Counted from the stretch's first letter, positions 8,723 to 17,241 are shown. The stretch: 59,382 nucleotides of DNA from an uncultured Acidimicrobiales bacterium (GCA_938023735.1 CALJDK010000125.1:1-59382), one strand, 5' to 3'. Numbers and translations: made by a program. The notes: generated by a model from the letters alone, not told the origin.

Positions 8723-9214
8723 CTACTTCCCGTCGATGGCGTTGAGATAGTTGTAGATCGTGATCCGACTGACGCCCATAATCTCGGCGATGTCGTCCAC
8801 CGAACCCCGCAAGAGAAACGCGCCCCGTTCGTGAAGCGTTCGCACCACGGCCTGTTTCTGCGCCCGGTCCCATTCGTTTGCTGCGGTTCCCGTGTCGCGT
8901 TCGGCTGCTCGCACCATGTCGATCAGGGCGTTCTGGAGCGAGCCGACGCCGTCGAGATCGGAGGCCGCTGCGCCAACCTGAATCCTGATCGAGGTGGCAC
9001 CGGTTCGCATCGACGCCCGGATCATTGCGGCCACGGCTTCCGCCACATCGTCGGCTGGGCCCGATGCCGAGGTCGAGAACGGCCCCATATCGACATCGAT
9101 CGAGGCGTCAGCGAACGCGTCGACTGCGGCGGTGACGTGGGGCCCCGGAGCGCCTTCGACAAAGGGCTCTACCAGGAACTCGATAGCCAGGTTCTTGTCG
9201 GTGGGTTCGCTCAT
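8723..9214 (-). CDS. Transcription regulator: YkoF-like sensor plus YheO-type HTH
   Basis: This 163-residue protein has two parts. Residues 8-85 resemble the thiamine-binding/YkoF-like ferredoxin-fold family (AIEFLVEPFVEG, then PHVTAAVDA and MGPFSTSASG). Residues 120-163 form a YheO/DauR-type helix-turn-helix (RGAFLLRGSVDDIAE, then GVSRITIYNYL). A much longer open frame exists upstream, but it runs antisense through the M20 gene and is a shadow; the ATG at 9214 is preceded by GGTGGAGAG. The N-terminal domain probably senses a small ligand, perhaps an intermediate of the pathway. It is divergent from the catabolic operon and lies beside the importer operon, both of which carry candidate operators. 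Confidence 0.85.
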   Translation of the reverse strand: MSEPTDKNLAIEFLVEPFVEGAPGPHVTAAVDAFADASIDVDMGPFSTSASGPADDVAEAVAAMIRASMRTGATSIRIQVGAAASDLDGVGSLQNALIDMVRAAERDTGTAANEWDRAQKQAVVRTLHERGAFLLRGSVDDIAEIMGVSRITIYNYLNAIDGK

Positions 9215-9259
9215 CTCTCCACCGTAAGCAGGTCTGATCAAGATTCGACAAGCAGAGTG

Positions 9260-9288
9260 TTTAACAAATTGTAAAATGCGGCTACGGT
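9260..9288 (+). promoter_or_regulatory. Predicted leaderless promoter of the catabolic operon
   Basis: TTTAAC (9260-9265) and TACGGT (9283-9288) are separated by 17 bases. The -10 box ends 7 bases before the GTG at 9296, so transcription would start at or next to the start codon, giving a leaderless message, which is common in actinobacteria. The putative operator O2 covers the -35 box, as expected for a repressor site. Confidence 0.55.
9261..9275. promoter_or_regulatory. Putative operator O2 (regulator/catabolic operon)
   Basis: TTAACAAATTGTAAA has half sites TTAACA and TGTAAA around an AAT centre with one mismatch. It closely matches O1 at 8667-8681. It lies in the divergent region between the regulator (start 9214) and the M20 gene (start 9296) and overlaps the predicted -35 box of the latter, so binding could control both directions. 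Confidence 0.62.
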
Positions 9289-9295
9289 CGAACGC

Positions 9296-10615
9296 GTGAC
9301 ATCCGCTACCGGTTCTCCTGGCTCTGCTCCCTCTTATCCACACTCTTCTCCGACTGGCGCCTTCGCCGATCTGCGTATCGACATCGACCGCCTGATTCAG
9401 CGACTCGCAGACCTCGCCGCCATTGGCGCAATCGAGGGCACCGAAGGATGCGCTCGCCTTGCGCTTACCGACGAAGACAAAGCGGGCCGGGATCTTGTGG
9501 TCGCCGCGATGGAAGAGCTGGGTCTTAATATCACCACCGATGGCATCGGCAATGTTGTTGGCGTGATGGCCGGCGAGACCGATGGCCCCCCGGTGATGTG
9601 CGGTTCGCATATCGACACGGTGCGCACCGGTGGCCGTTACGACGGCAACCTGGGTGTTTTGGCCGGACTCGAAGTGATCGAGGTAGTCAAGGCGGCCGGT
9701 CTTACGCCGCACCGCCCGCTGGCGGTGGCCTTCTTTACCGACGAAGAAGGCGCCCGCTTCGCGCCCGACATGCTTGGCAGCCTCGTATACGTGGGCGGCA
9801 TGCCGTTGGAAGAGGCGCTCGAAATCGAAGGCATCGACGGCGCCATCGTGGGCGCCGAACTTGAACGTATTGGGTACGACGGGTCCTCGCCGCTGCCGGC
9901 CGCAGCTCCGTATGCCTTTGTGGAGCTTCACGTCGAGCAGGGGCCGGTGCTCGAAGCCGAAGGCATCACCATCGGCGCAGTCGATGGTGTGCAGGGCATC
10001 AGCTGGCAGGAGGTGACGGTTACCGGACAAAGCAACCACGCCGGCACCACGCCAATGAACCTGCGCAAGGATCCTGGCTTTGTGGCCGCCGCGTGCGCAA
10101 ACTTTGTGCGCCAGCTCGCCCTCGAACTCGGTGCGCCGCAGGTGGGCACCGTCGGTCGACTCGAGTTGCACCCCAACTTGGTCAACGTAGTGCCGGCATC
10201 GGCAACGTTTACCGTAGATATTCGCAACACCGACGAAGCCATCCTGAAACAGGCCGAGCAACGCTTCGCCGAGTTTCTCGCCACCACGGCCGAAGCTGAA
10301 GGCTGCACCGTCGAAACCAAAGAACTCGCCCGCTTCGAGCCGGTGATCTTTGATGATCGAGTGATCGACATGGTCCGTTCCACCGCCGAAGAGCTCGGTC
10401 ATTCAGTGAAGCAGATGCCTTCGGGGGCCGGCCACGATGCCCAAATGCTTGCCCGGGTGTGTCCCACCGCCATGGTCTTCACGCCCAGCCGCGACGGCAT
10501 CAGCCATAACCCAGCCGAATACACCTCGCCGTCCGACCTCGAAGCCGGAGCCAACGTGATGCTGCAGGTAATGATGAAGCTCGCCGCCGCCGATTGCCAG
10601 ATTGGGGCCGAGTAG
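9296..10615 (+). CDS. M20 family amidohydrolase (carbamoylase/allantoate amidohydrolase-like)
   Basis: This 439-residue di-metal amidohydrolase belongs to the group that holds N-carbamoyl-L-amino acid hydrolase, beta-ureidopropionase and allantoate amidohydrolase. Metal-site motifs are visible: GSHIDTV (near 102-108), GGRYDGNLG (111-119), the Glu pair in FFTDEEGARF, LHVEQGP and SGAGHDAQML near the C-terminus. It would release ammonia and CO2 from a carbamoyl or ureido group in the cytoplasm. It is the first gene of the operon, starts with GTG, and has no ribosome binding site, consistent with a leaderless message. Among the E. coli yge genes, YgeY is also an M20-type enzyme, but this sequence looks closer to the carbamoylase branch. 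The exact substrate is open. Confidence 0.9.
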   Translation: MTSATGSPGSAPSYPHSSPTGAFADLRIDIDRLIQRLADLAAIGAIEGTEGCARLALTDEDKAGRDLVVAAMEELGLNITTDGIGNVVGVMAGETDGPPVMCGSHIDTVRTGGRYDGNLGVLAGLEVIEVVKAAGLTPHRPLAVAFFTDEEGARFAPDMLGSLVYVGGMPLEEALEIEGIDGAIVGAELERIGYDGSSPLPAAAPYAFVELHVEQGPVLEAEGITIGAVDGVQGISWQEVTVTGQSNHAGTTPMNLRKDPGFVAAACANFVRQLALELGAPQVGTVGRLELHPNLVNVVPASATFTVDIRNTDEAILKQAEQRFAEFLATTAEAEGCTVETKELARFEPVIFDDRVIDMVRSTAEELGHSVKQMPSGAGHDAQMLARVCPTAMVFTPSRDGISHNPAEYTSPSDLEAGANVMLQVMMKLAAADCQIGAE

Positions 10616-12430
10616 ATGGCCGAGGCCACACCGCCGCTCACGCCGATGTCGCTGGCGACCCTGCTGGGCCGCATCGATCACGAGTGGACCAGCCGCAGGA
10701 AGATCTTCGACCTTCCCACCGCCCGCTTTTGGCAGCCCGACCCCGACATTGATCTTGGCTTCGACTTCCTTGGTCGCCGCTGCGCTACGCCCATCGGCCC
10801 GGCTGCGGGCCCGCATAGTCAGCTTGCGCAGAACATCGTGCTTTCGTGGCTTGGCGGCTCCCGGTTGTTCGAGCTCAAGACCGTGCAGATCATCGACGAT
10901 CTCGAGATTGCCCGCCCCTGCATCGACATGCAGACCATTGGCTACAACATCGAGTGGAGCCAGGAACTCACCGTTCCCCAAAGTCTCACCGAGTACGTGA
11001 AGGCATCGATGCTCCTCGAGATGCTTCGCGAGTGGGAACCACTTGTCGAGTTCGTTGGCACCGACCCGGGCGCCCATGTGTTCGATATGTCGGTGGGCTA
11101 CGACTTGGCCGGAATCAGCGACGAGAAGGTCGCCTCGTTCATTCGGGGCATGCGCGATGCCTCGACCGAGATCGATCAACTCCGCACCGAGATTGCCGGT
11201 GCCGCAGGCGGAGCGTTTGCGCACCTCGCCGACCTTGACTTCAACCCGCATATCTCCGACACGCTCACGCTGTCGACCTTTCACGGCTGCCCGCCTGAAG
11301 AGATCGAGTCGATTACCAAACACCTCATCGATGTGCACGACCTTGATGTCATCGTGAAGCTCAACCCAACATTGCTCGGCTACGACACGGTGGCTGGCAT
11401 CGTGAACGACGAGCTTGGCTACACCGATGTGCCGGTGAAAGAGCAGGCCTTCGCCGACGATCTGCAGTTCGACCGCGGTATCGAGCTCATCGGTGAACTC
11501 AACGACTACGCCAAAGAGCGGGGCAAGAAGTTCGGCATCAAGCTCACCAATACCCTCGTGGTCGACAACCAGAAGGGCTTCATGCCCGACGAGACCATGT
11601 ACCTGTCGGGTCCGCCGCTGCATGTGCTTGCATGCACGCTGCTCGACACGCTCGCTACTGCACTGCCCGGTCAACTCGATGTACCCGGCCACAAAGGCGA
11701 CATCATGGTGAGCTTCTCGGCCGGCATTACCAAAGACAACCTCGCCGATGCGCTTGCCACCGGTGTGAACCCGGCAACCGTTTGCTCCGACCTTCTCAAG
11801 CCAGGCGGCTACGGGCGTCTGAAGCCGATGCTGAAGAACCTCACCACCGACATTCGCGAATCAGGCCATGCCGACCTGTTGTCGTGGCGGGCTGCTCGCC
11901 AGGCCACAGCTGTCGCCGGTGGCCATTCCACCACTGCTGCTCAACATGTTGCGGCAATCCGAGGCGACGGCATCGGGCCCTATCATCTCAGCGGCAACGA
12001 AAAACTCCCGCGCGAGGTCGACAACGAACTCGAGATGTTCGGCTGTGTAGCCTGCAACTTCTGCGTCACGGTCTGCCCCAACGATGCGTTCACCAACATC
12101 AAGAGCTTGGCCGGCGTCGATGCCATGAACGGGCGTCAGCAGTACCTGGTGTTCGCCGAATTGTGTAACGAGTGCGGCAACTGCATGACCTTCTGCCCCG
12201 AAGAGGGCGACCCGGCATTCATCAAGCCTCGGCTCTACACCGATCCCGAATTGTTCGCCGCCCGAGCCAGCACCGAAACCCAGGGTTACCTCCTGGCCGA
12301 TGGCAAAGTCATCGACTCCCGAGGCCCCGATCCGTCGGTGCCGCTCATCCAGCAGCTACTCGACTCCGAAGCCGGAAACCCGCTTGCTTCGGCTGCTAGT
12401 GGCACCAGTGCGGCCGATGGAGCCTCATGA
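10616..12430 (+). CDS. Short YgfK-like oxidoreductase with two 4Fe-4S clusters
   Basis: This 604-residue protein matches the two ends of E. coli YgfK. Residues 1-450 correspond to its dihydroorotate/dihydropyrimidine dehydrogenase-like barrel (for example CATPIGPAAGPHSQLAQNIV, LSTFHGCPPEE, KLNPTLLGYD, SDLLKPGGYGRL). Residues 477-550 are an 8Fe-8S ferredoxin-like region with CVACNFCVTVCP and CNECGNCMTFCP. The roughly 430-residue central FAD/NAD(P)-binding part of YgfK is absent, so electrons must come from another protein. The enzyme probably reduces or oxidises a purine or pyrimidine-like ring. It begins directly after the M20 stop and overlaps the next gene by four bases (ATGA). Family members have been called putative selenate reductases, but a purine role is better supported by context. 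Confidence 0.88.
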   Translation: MAEATPPLTPMSLATLLGRIDHEWTSRRKIFDLPTARFWQPDPDIDLGFDFLGRRCATPIGPAAGPHSQLAQNIVLSWLGGSRLFELKTVQIIDDLEIARPCIDMQTIGYNIEWSQELTVPQSLTEYVKASMLLEMLREWEPLVEFVGTDPGAHVFDMSVGYDLAGISDEKVASFIRGMRDASTEIDQLRTEIAGAAGGAFAHLADLDFNPHISDTLTLSTFHGCPPEEIESITKHLIDVHDLDVIVKLNPTLLGYDTVAGIVNDELGYTDVPVKEQAFADDLQFDRGIELIGELNDYAKERGKKFGIKLTNTLVVDNQKGFMPDETMYLSGPPLHVLACTLLDTLATALPGQLDVPGHKGDIMVSFSAGITKDNLADALATGVNPATVCSDLLKPGGYGRLKPMLKNLTTDIRESGHADLLSWRAARQATAVAGGHSTTAAQHVAAIRGDGIGPYHLSGNEKLPREVDNELEMFGCVACNFCVTVCPNDAFTNIKSLAGVDAMNGRQQYLVFAELCNECGNCMTFCPEEGDPAFIKPRLYTDPELFAARASTETQGYLLADGKVIDSRGPDPSVPLIQQLLDSEAGNPLASAASGTSAADGAS

Positions 12431-13398
12431 GTGAATCGCGGAAACTTCACGTCGGTGCTGCCCAACTCGGCCCAATTGCCAAAGACGAATCTCGAGCCGC
12501 TGTCGTCGAGCGGCTCATCGCTCTCCTACACCAGGGAGCGTCTGTGGGGTGTGAGCTCGTGGTCTTCCCAGAGCTCGCCCTCACAACGTTCTTTCCCCGA
12601 TGGTTCACCGACGACATCGCCGGCCACGATCACTACTACGAACAGTCGATGCCCAGCGCCGAGACCCAGCCACTGTTCGATGCTGCCAAGGAACTCGGTG
12701 TGGGTTTTGCGCTCGGGTATGCCGAGCTCACCGAACCTGACGCTGAAGGTGTGATTCATCGCTACAACACCACCGTGTTGGTCGAGCGCGACGGAAGCAT
12801 TGTCGGCAAGTTTCGCAAGGTCCATATCCCCGGCCACGAAGCCGACGAACCGTGGCGTCCTTTCCAGCATCTCGAGCGCCGCTATTTCGAAGAGTCCTCC
12901 GAAGGCTTCCCGGTGTGGCGATGCTTCGACAGCATCGTGGGCATGGCCACCTGCAATGACCGGCGCTGGCCCGAGACCTATCGCGAGATGGGCTTGCAGG
13001 GCGTCGAGATGGTGCTGATTGGCTACAACACGCCCATCCATTACGCCCCCGATCCCGGTCAGAATGCGCTTCAGGGCTTTCACAACCACTTGTGTATGCA
13101 AGCTGGTGCCTATCAAAACGGTACCTGGGTCGTCGGTGTTGCCAAGGGCGGCACCGAGGAGGGTGTCGAGTCCCTGGCGCAATCGTGCATCATTGCGCCG
13201 TCGGGCCAAATTGTTGCCCAGGCGGTCACCACGGGCGACGAGCTCATCTCGGCCATCGCCGACCTCGACTGGTGTAACCACTACAAAGAGACCCTGTTCG
13301 ACTTCGCCCGGTATCGCCGCCCCGAGTTGTACCAGCGCATCACCTCGCAAAAAGGTGTCATCAAGCCCCCTGCTGATTCTGGAGACGCATCGTCATGA
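12427..13398 (+). CDS. N-carbamoyl-D-amino acid hydrolase-like (nitrilase superfamily)
   Basis: This 323-residue member of the carbon-nitrogen hydrolase superfamily shows the catalytic triad of D-carbamoylase: Glu49 in FPELALTTFFPRW, Lys near 130 in KFRKVHIPGH, and Cys near 176 in ATCNDRRWPETY. Length and the segments PFQHLERRYFE and GYNTPIH agree closely with Agrobacterium-type D-carbamoylases. It would hydrolyse an N-carbamoyl amino acid to the free amino acid, CO2 and ammonia. It is translationally coupled to the YgfK-like gene before it and the Mo fusion after it. No hydantoinase lies in the operon, so the carbamoyl substrate must come from another ring-opening step. Confidence 0.92.
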   Translation: MSESRKLHVGAAQLGPIAKDESRAAVVERLIALLHQGASVGCELVVFPELALTTFFPRWFTDDIAGHDHYYEQSMPSAETQPLFDAAKELGVGFALGYAELTEPDAEGVIHRYNTTVLVERDGSIVGKFRKVHIPGHEADEPWRPFQHLERRYFEESSEGFPVWRCFDSIVGMATCNDRRWPETYREMGLQGVEMVLIGYNTPIHYAPDPGQNALQGFHNHLCMQAGAYQNGTWVVGVAKGGTEEGVESLAQSCIIAPSGQIVAQAVTTGDELISAIADLDWCNHYKETLFDFARYRRPELYQRITSQKGVIKPPADSGDASS

Positions 13399-16031
13399 CC
13401 GACTTCACACTCAACGGTTCACCCACCTCGGCTTCGTCCAACCACGAACATCTTCTTGCCGCGCTCCGCGACGAACTGGGTGTCATGTCGCCCAAGGACG
13501 GCTGCTCGCCATCCGGTCAATGCGGCGCGTGCACGGTGCTGGTCGACGGTAAGGCCCGCGTCGCCTGCCAAACATCGATGGAGAAGACCTCGAAGTCTGA
13601 GGTTCTCACCTTGGAGGGTGTCACCGACGAAGAGCGCGAACGTTACGCGACGGCGTTTGCTGCGTTCGGTGCGTTGCAATGCGGGTTCTGTACCCCGGGC
13701 ATCATCATGCGCACGAAGTCGATGATCGACAAGAAGGGTGCCGACCTCACTCGCGAGGGCGCAGCTCGTCTCATGGGCGGAAACCTCTGTCGTTGCACCG
13801 GCTATACCAAGGTGCTCGATGCGGTGGTGGCCCTCGCTCAGAACGAAGTCCCGGTTGCTGTGCAGCCCAAGGGCGTCGGTAGTCGGGGTATCAAGTACGA
13901 GGCCATCGACCTCAGCTTGGGCGATCGTGACTTCATCGACGACATGGTTCCCGATGGTTTGCTCCACGGTGCGTTCAAACTCAGCGACCACGCCCGGGCC
14001 GACATCGTGGCCATCGACACCTCGGCGGCGATGGCGGTCGATGGGGTCGAGGCCGTGTTCACCGCTGCCGATGTTCCCGGCGAGCTTCGTTCGGGGCTCA
14101 TCCACAAAGACTGGCCGGTATTCATTCCTGTCGGCGGTCGCACCAGCTACCTCGGCGATGTTCTTGCGATGGTTGTGGCCACCGACCGGCCTACCGCTCG
14201 CCGTGCTGCGCAGTTGGTGGAAATCACCTACGACGTGAAGCCGCCGATGACCAACCCGGCCGAAGCGGTGGCATCGGACGAGGACGCTGTTTGGACCCTT
14301 GACGGCAACGTGTTGAGCACCAGCACCTACGCCCGTGGCGACGCCGACGCAGCGCTGGCCGCTTCGGCGCACACGGTTACCGAAACCTTCCAAACCCAAC
14401 GTATCGATCACGCGTTTATCGAACCCGAATCGACCCTTGCGGTTCCGGTTCCGGCTGGTCAGCCGCTGCCGCTCACCAACCCCACCACCGGTGGCGAGCC
14501 GGTCGATTTCACCCGGCTTATGGTGTACTCGGGCGGTCAGGGAGTGTGGGACGACCGCAACGACATCACCCGCATCCTGGCGCTCGACGAAGGCGTGGTC
14601 GTTACCGAACTCGTCAGCAACGGCGGCGCCTTTGGCGGCAAAGAAGACATGTCGAACCAGGGCCAAACCGCCTTGGCCGCCTGGCTGCTTCAGAAACCGG
14701 TGAAGACTACCTTTAGTCGCGAAGAGTCCTTCCTGGTACACACCAAACGCCACGCAATCCGCATGACCTATGAGGCGGGCTGCGACGCCGAGGGCAACCT
14801 CACCGCCCTGCGGGTTCGCATGCTTGGCGACTCGGGACCCTACGCATCGGTGGGTATGAAAGTGCTCGAGCGGGCCGCCGGCCATGCGTCGGGCCCCTAC
14901 GTGGTCGACAACATCGATGTCGAAGCTGTCGCCGCTCGCACCAACAACTCGGTATGCGGAGCGTTCCGTGGCTTCGGTGCCAACCAGGCCCAGTTCGCTA
15001 TGGAAGGCGTCATGGATCGCCTCGCTGCCGCCGTGGGAATCTCGGGTTGGGAAATTCGAAACCGCAACGTCATCTCGCCCGGTGTGGTGTGGGGTCCCGG
15101 TCAGATCATGGACGACGGTTGCCTGGGCGCACGCGAGTGTCTCGACGCCGTGAAGCCGGCGTATGACGAAGCGGTCGCTGCCGGTAAGGCGGTTGGCCTA
15201 GGCCTAGGGCTCAAAAACTCGGGCCTCGGTAACGGCTTCAAAGAGATCGCCAAAGCGGTTGTGCATTTCCGCGACGACGGCAAGGTCGAGGTGCGGCACT
15301 GCTGGACTGAGATGGGCCAGGGCGTTCATACGGTTGCGTTGCAGGTGGCCATCGAAGAGCTGGGTGTGACCGCCGACGACATCGAAGTCATCGTCGACTC
15401 CACCCGCGAGCTTGGCGCCGGTCAGACCACCGGAAGCCGCGGCACCCTTATGGGTGCCGGTTCGGTGGCCGATGCGTGCCGCAAGGCTATGGCCGACGGT
15501 TGCAAGAAGGGCGTCGACTACGAAGGTGAGTACCGGGTCGACTGGACCAACTCGCTCACCGAGGGCCTCGAAAACCCCATCATTCACTCCACGTTCGGAT
15601 ACGCCGCCCAGATGATCATCATGGACCCAGAGTCGGGCGAAATCGACAAGGTCGTCGCCGCACACGACGTGGGCAAAGCCGTCAACCCGTTGCTCTGCGA
15701 AGGTCAGGTCGAAGGTGCTGTGCACATGGGACTTGGCTATGCGATGAGCGAGGGTTTCCCGTGCGACGAAGACGGCCGCCCGCTCAACACCACCCTTCGA
15801 AACCTTGACATCATCCGACCCAAAGACATGCCCGACGTCGATGTCATCCTGGTCGAATCGGCCGAACCCAACTCGCCCTATGGCATAAAGGGGGTCGGCG
15901 AGATCGGCCTGGTACCAACCGCTGGGGCCGTGGCCGCCGCCATGCAAAAGGTAGACGGCACTTGGCACACCGAACTCCCACTGGTAAACCACGCCAACCG
16001 AGAACGAGCCTCCGCATGGCAACCCAAATAA
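13395..16031 (+). CDS. XdhD-type molybdenum hydroxylase (2Fe-2S/Mo fusion)
   Basis: This 878-residue protein fuses the iron-sulfur and molybdopterin parts of xanthine dehydrogenase, as in E. coli XdhD. Residues 1-150 carry two 2Fe-2S sites: CSPSGQCGAC with a later Cys, and CGFC with CRCTGY. Residues 165-878 are the Mo-binding part, with [21 protein letters not shown] and the catalytic Glu in GIKGVGEIGL. No FAD part is present; it may share the FAD subunit at 19906 or pass electrons to the YgfK-like protein. It likely hydroxylates a purine or related heterocycle. Start and previous stop overlap (ATGA). The gene ends 169 bases before the next, the only large gap in the operon. Confidence 0.92.
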   Translation: MTDFTLNGSPTSASSNHEHLLAALRDELGVMSPKDGCSPSGQCGACTVLVDGKARVACQTSMEKTSKSEVLTLEGVTDEERERYATAFAAFGALQCGFCTPGIIMRTKSMIDKKGADLTREGAARLMGGNLCRCTGYTKVLDAVVALAQNEVPVAVQPKGVGSRGIKYEAIDLSLGDRDFIDDMVPDGLLHGAFKLSDHARADIVAIDTSAAMAVDGVEAVFTAADVPGELRSGLIHKDWPVFIPVGGRTSYLGDVLAMVVATDRPTARRAAQLVEITYDVKPPMTNPAEAVASDEDAVWTLDGNVLSTSTYARGDADAALAASAHTVTETFQTQRIDHAFIEPESTLAVPVPAGQPLPLTNPTTGGEPVDFTRLMVYSGGQGVWDDRNDITRILALDEGVVVTELVSNGGAFGGKEDMSNQGQTALAAWLLQKPVKTTFSREESFLVHTKRHAIRMTYEAGCDAEGNLTALRVRMLGDSGPYASVGMKVLERAAGHASGPYVVDNIDVEAVAARTNNSVCGAFRGFGANQAQFAMEGVMDRLAAAVGISGWEIRNRNVISPGVVWGPGQIMDDGCLGARECLDAVKPAYDEAVAAGKAVGLGLGLKNSGLGNGFKEIAKAVVHFRDDGKVEVRHCWTEMGQGVHTVALQVAIEELGVTADDIEVIVDSTRELGAGQTTGSRGTLMGAGSVADACRKAMADGCKKGVDYEGEYRVDWTNSLTEGLENPIIHSTFGYAAQMIIMDPESGEIDKVVAAHDVGKAVNPLLCEGQVEGAVHMGLGYAMSEGFPCDEDGRPLNTTLRNLDIIRPKDMPDVDVILVESAEPNSPYGIKGVGEIGLVPTAGAVAAAMQKVDGTWHTELPLVNHANRERASAWQPK

Positions 16032-16032
16032 A

Positions 16033-16150
16033 AAGCACGGTTCCAGGGAATAGAGCGGATAGGTCCGATTTCGAGTCTGCAGACCGCTCTATTCTAGGGG
16101 CTGGCCCATTGGCCTCCGGCCAATCCGCGCAGCCCCCAGACACCGTGCTT
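16033..16150. repeat. Structured cassette repeat, copy 1
   Basis: An outer 9-base stem (AAGCACGGT at 16033-16041 with ACCGTGCTT at 16142-16150) encloses two hairpins: an 11-base perfect stem (16048-16058 with 16084-16094) and a two-part hairpin with GGGGCTG/CAGCCCC (16097-16103, 16130-16136) outside and ATTGGCC/GGCCAAT (16108-16114, 16118-16124) inside, loop TCC. The copy at 24338-24445 keeps the same layout with compensatory stem changes. It sits between the XdhD-like and SsnA-like genes and is transcribed with them. It lacks a T-run, so it is not an ordinary terminator. Confidence 0.8.
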
Positions 16151-16160
16151 CAAATCCAAG

Positions 16161-16181
16161 GCACGGTTCCAGACACTGTGC
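16161..16181. repeat. Short palindrome of the same repeat family
   Basis: Stem GCACGGT (16161-16167) and ACTGTGC (16175-16181), one G-T wobble, with loop TCCAGAC. It equals the outer end of the cassette repeat at 16033-16150 with the two-hairpin insert left out. It is followed by TTTGTTTGG and, 20 bases on, by the SsnA-like start. A near copy with the same downstream TGTTTGG lies at 48787-48807. Confidence 0.7.
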
Positions 16182-16200
16182 TTTGTTTGGTCGGGTCGTG

Positions 16201-17241
16201 ATGTCTGCGATGGCCGAGAACCAGACGCCAGGGCTGGTTTGTGCGCATCATCATCTGTACTCGGCGCTTGCCCGGGGAATGCCGGCGCCGCCGAAGACGC
16301 CCACCAACTTCATCGAGATCCTTCAGCAGATCTGGTGGCGGCTCGATACTGCACTCGATGCCAACACCATCGAGTGGTCGGCCAAGCTTGGCGCCCTCGA
16401 AGCGCTCGAGCGCGGTTGTACCGCAATCGTCGACCACCACGAATCGCCCAACGCGATCGAAGGGGCGTTGTCGATCATCGCCGATGCCTGTGCCGAAGTG
16501 GGCGTGCGGGTCAATGCTTCCTACGGCGTCACTGACCGCCACGGACCCGAAGGTGCCGCCGCCGGCCTCGCCGAGAACGACCGATTTCTCAGCGAAGGCG
16601 GACGTGGCATGGTCGGTTTGCACGCATCGTTCACCTGCGAACCCGACACCATCGCTGCCGCAGCCGAGATGGCAGCCAAACACGGCGTGGGCGTTCACGT
16701 GCATGTGGCCGAAGGCCAAGAAGACTCCTGGCAGATGCTGTCGGGCCATACCACCGACGACTGGTGGCTGGTGCACGGCGTGTACCTGCCCGACGATCAC
16801 GGTTTGCTCGGCACAATGATTCACAACCCGCGTTCAAACATGAACAATTCGGTCGACTACGCCCGGCCCCAACGATTCGCCAACCCCATCGGGCTCGGCA
16901 CCGATGGCATCGGCGCCGACATGCTCGATGAGTTTCGGGTGGCGTTTGTGCGGGCCCGTGAGTACAACGTCGAAACCACCCCCGACGATGTCTGGGCATG
17001 GTTTGAACCGGGCTGGGCGCTCATGCCTGAAGCCCGCACTGACATCGTTTCGTGGAGCTACTCGCCCATGGACCCCTGGCGGTTGGCGTACAGCCCCGGG
17101 GTGTCACCCACCAAGGTCGAAATCGACGGCAAGGTGGTGTTCGAAAACGGCACCACCACCTATGTCGACGCCGCCGAAGTTCGTGCCAAAGCAGCCGAGG
17201 CTGCCCAAGAACTGTTCAAGAAACTGGAAGCAACACCATGA
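16201..17241 (+). CDS. SsnA-like amidohydrolase, shortened N-terminus
   Basis: This 346-residue protein of the guanine deaminase/chlorohydrolase group closely resembles E. coli SsnA (442 residues). Shared segments include WWRLDTALD, NPRSNMNNSVDY and LGTDGIGADM. Metal ligands are present: His16 and His18 (AHHHLY), a His in HVHVAEG, the His of VHGVYL and the Asp of GTDG. About 55 N-terminal residues, the first strands of the small beta domain, are missing: coding begins 20 bases after a repeat palindrome. The region before the C-terminus (NELMSRNFG in SsnA) is also shortened. The frame is intact and ends in an ATGA overlap, so it is expressed, but activity is uncertain. Deamination or ring opening of a purine-derived heterocycle is inferred. 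Confidence 0.87.
   Translation: MSAMAENQTPGLVCAHHHLYSALARGMPAPPKTPTNFIEILQQIWWRLDTALDANTIEWSAKLGALEALERGCTAIVDHHESPNAIEGALSIIADACAEVGVRVNASYGVTDRHGPEGAAAGLAENDRFLSEGGRGMVGLHASFTCEPDTIAAAAEMAAKHGVGVHVHVAEGQEDSWQMLSGHTTDDWWLVHGVYLPDDHGLLGTMIHNPRSNMNNSVDYARPQRFANPIGLGTDGIGADMLDEFRVAFVRAREYNVETTPDDVWAWFEPGWALMPEARTDIVSWSYSPMDPWRLAYSPGVSPTKVEIDGKVVFENGTTTYVDAAEVRAKAAEAAQELFKKLEATP

Noticed and set aside
9215-10402. A - strand frame extends the regulator gene to 559 codons
   Set aside because: The extension runs antisense across the M20 gene, resembles no family and contains no ribosome binding site; only 8723-9214 encodes known domains.
13419-14885. A 488-codon - strand frame opposite the XdhD-like gene
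   Set aside because: Composition (His, Arg, Gly, Val rich) and exact antisense position mark it as a shadow; no domain is visible.
16033-16181. Transcription terminator between the XdhD-like and SsnA-like genes
   Set aside because: The hairpins have no T-run on either strand and the downstream gene is coupled to the rest of the operon.
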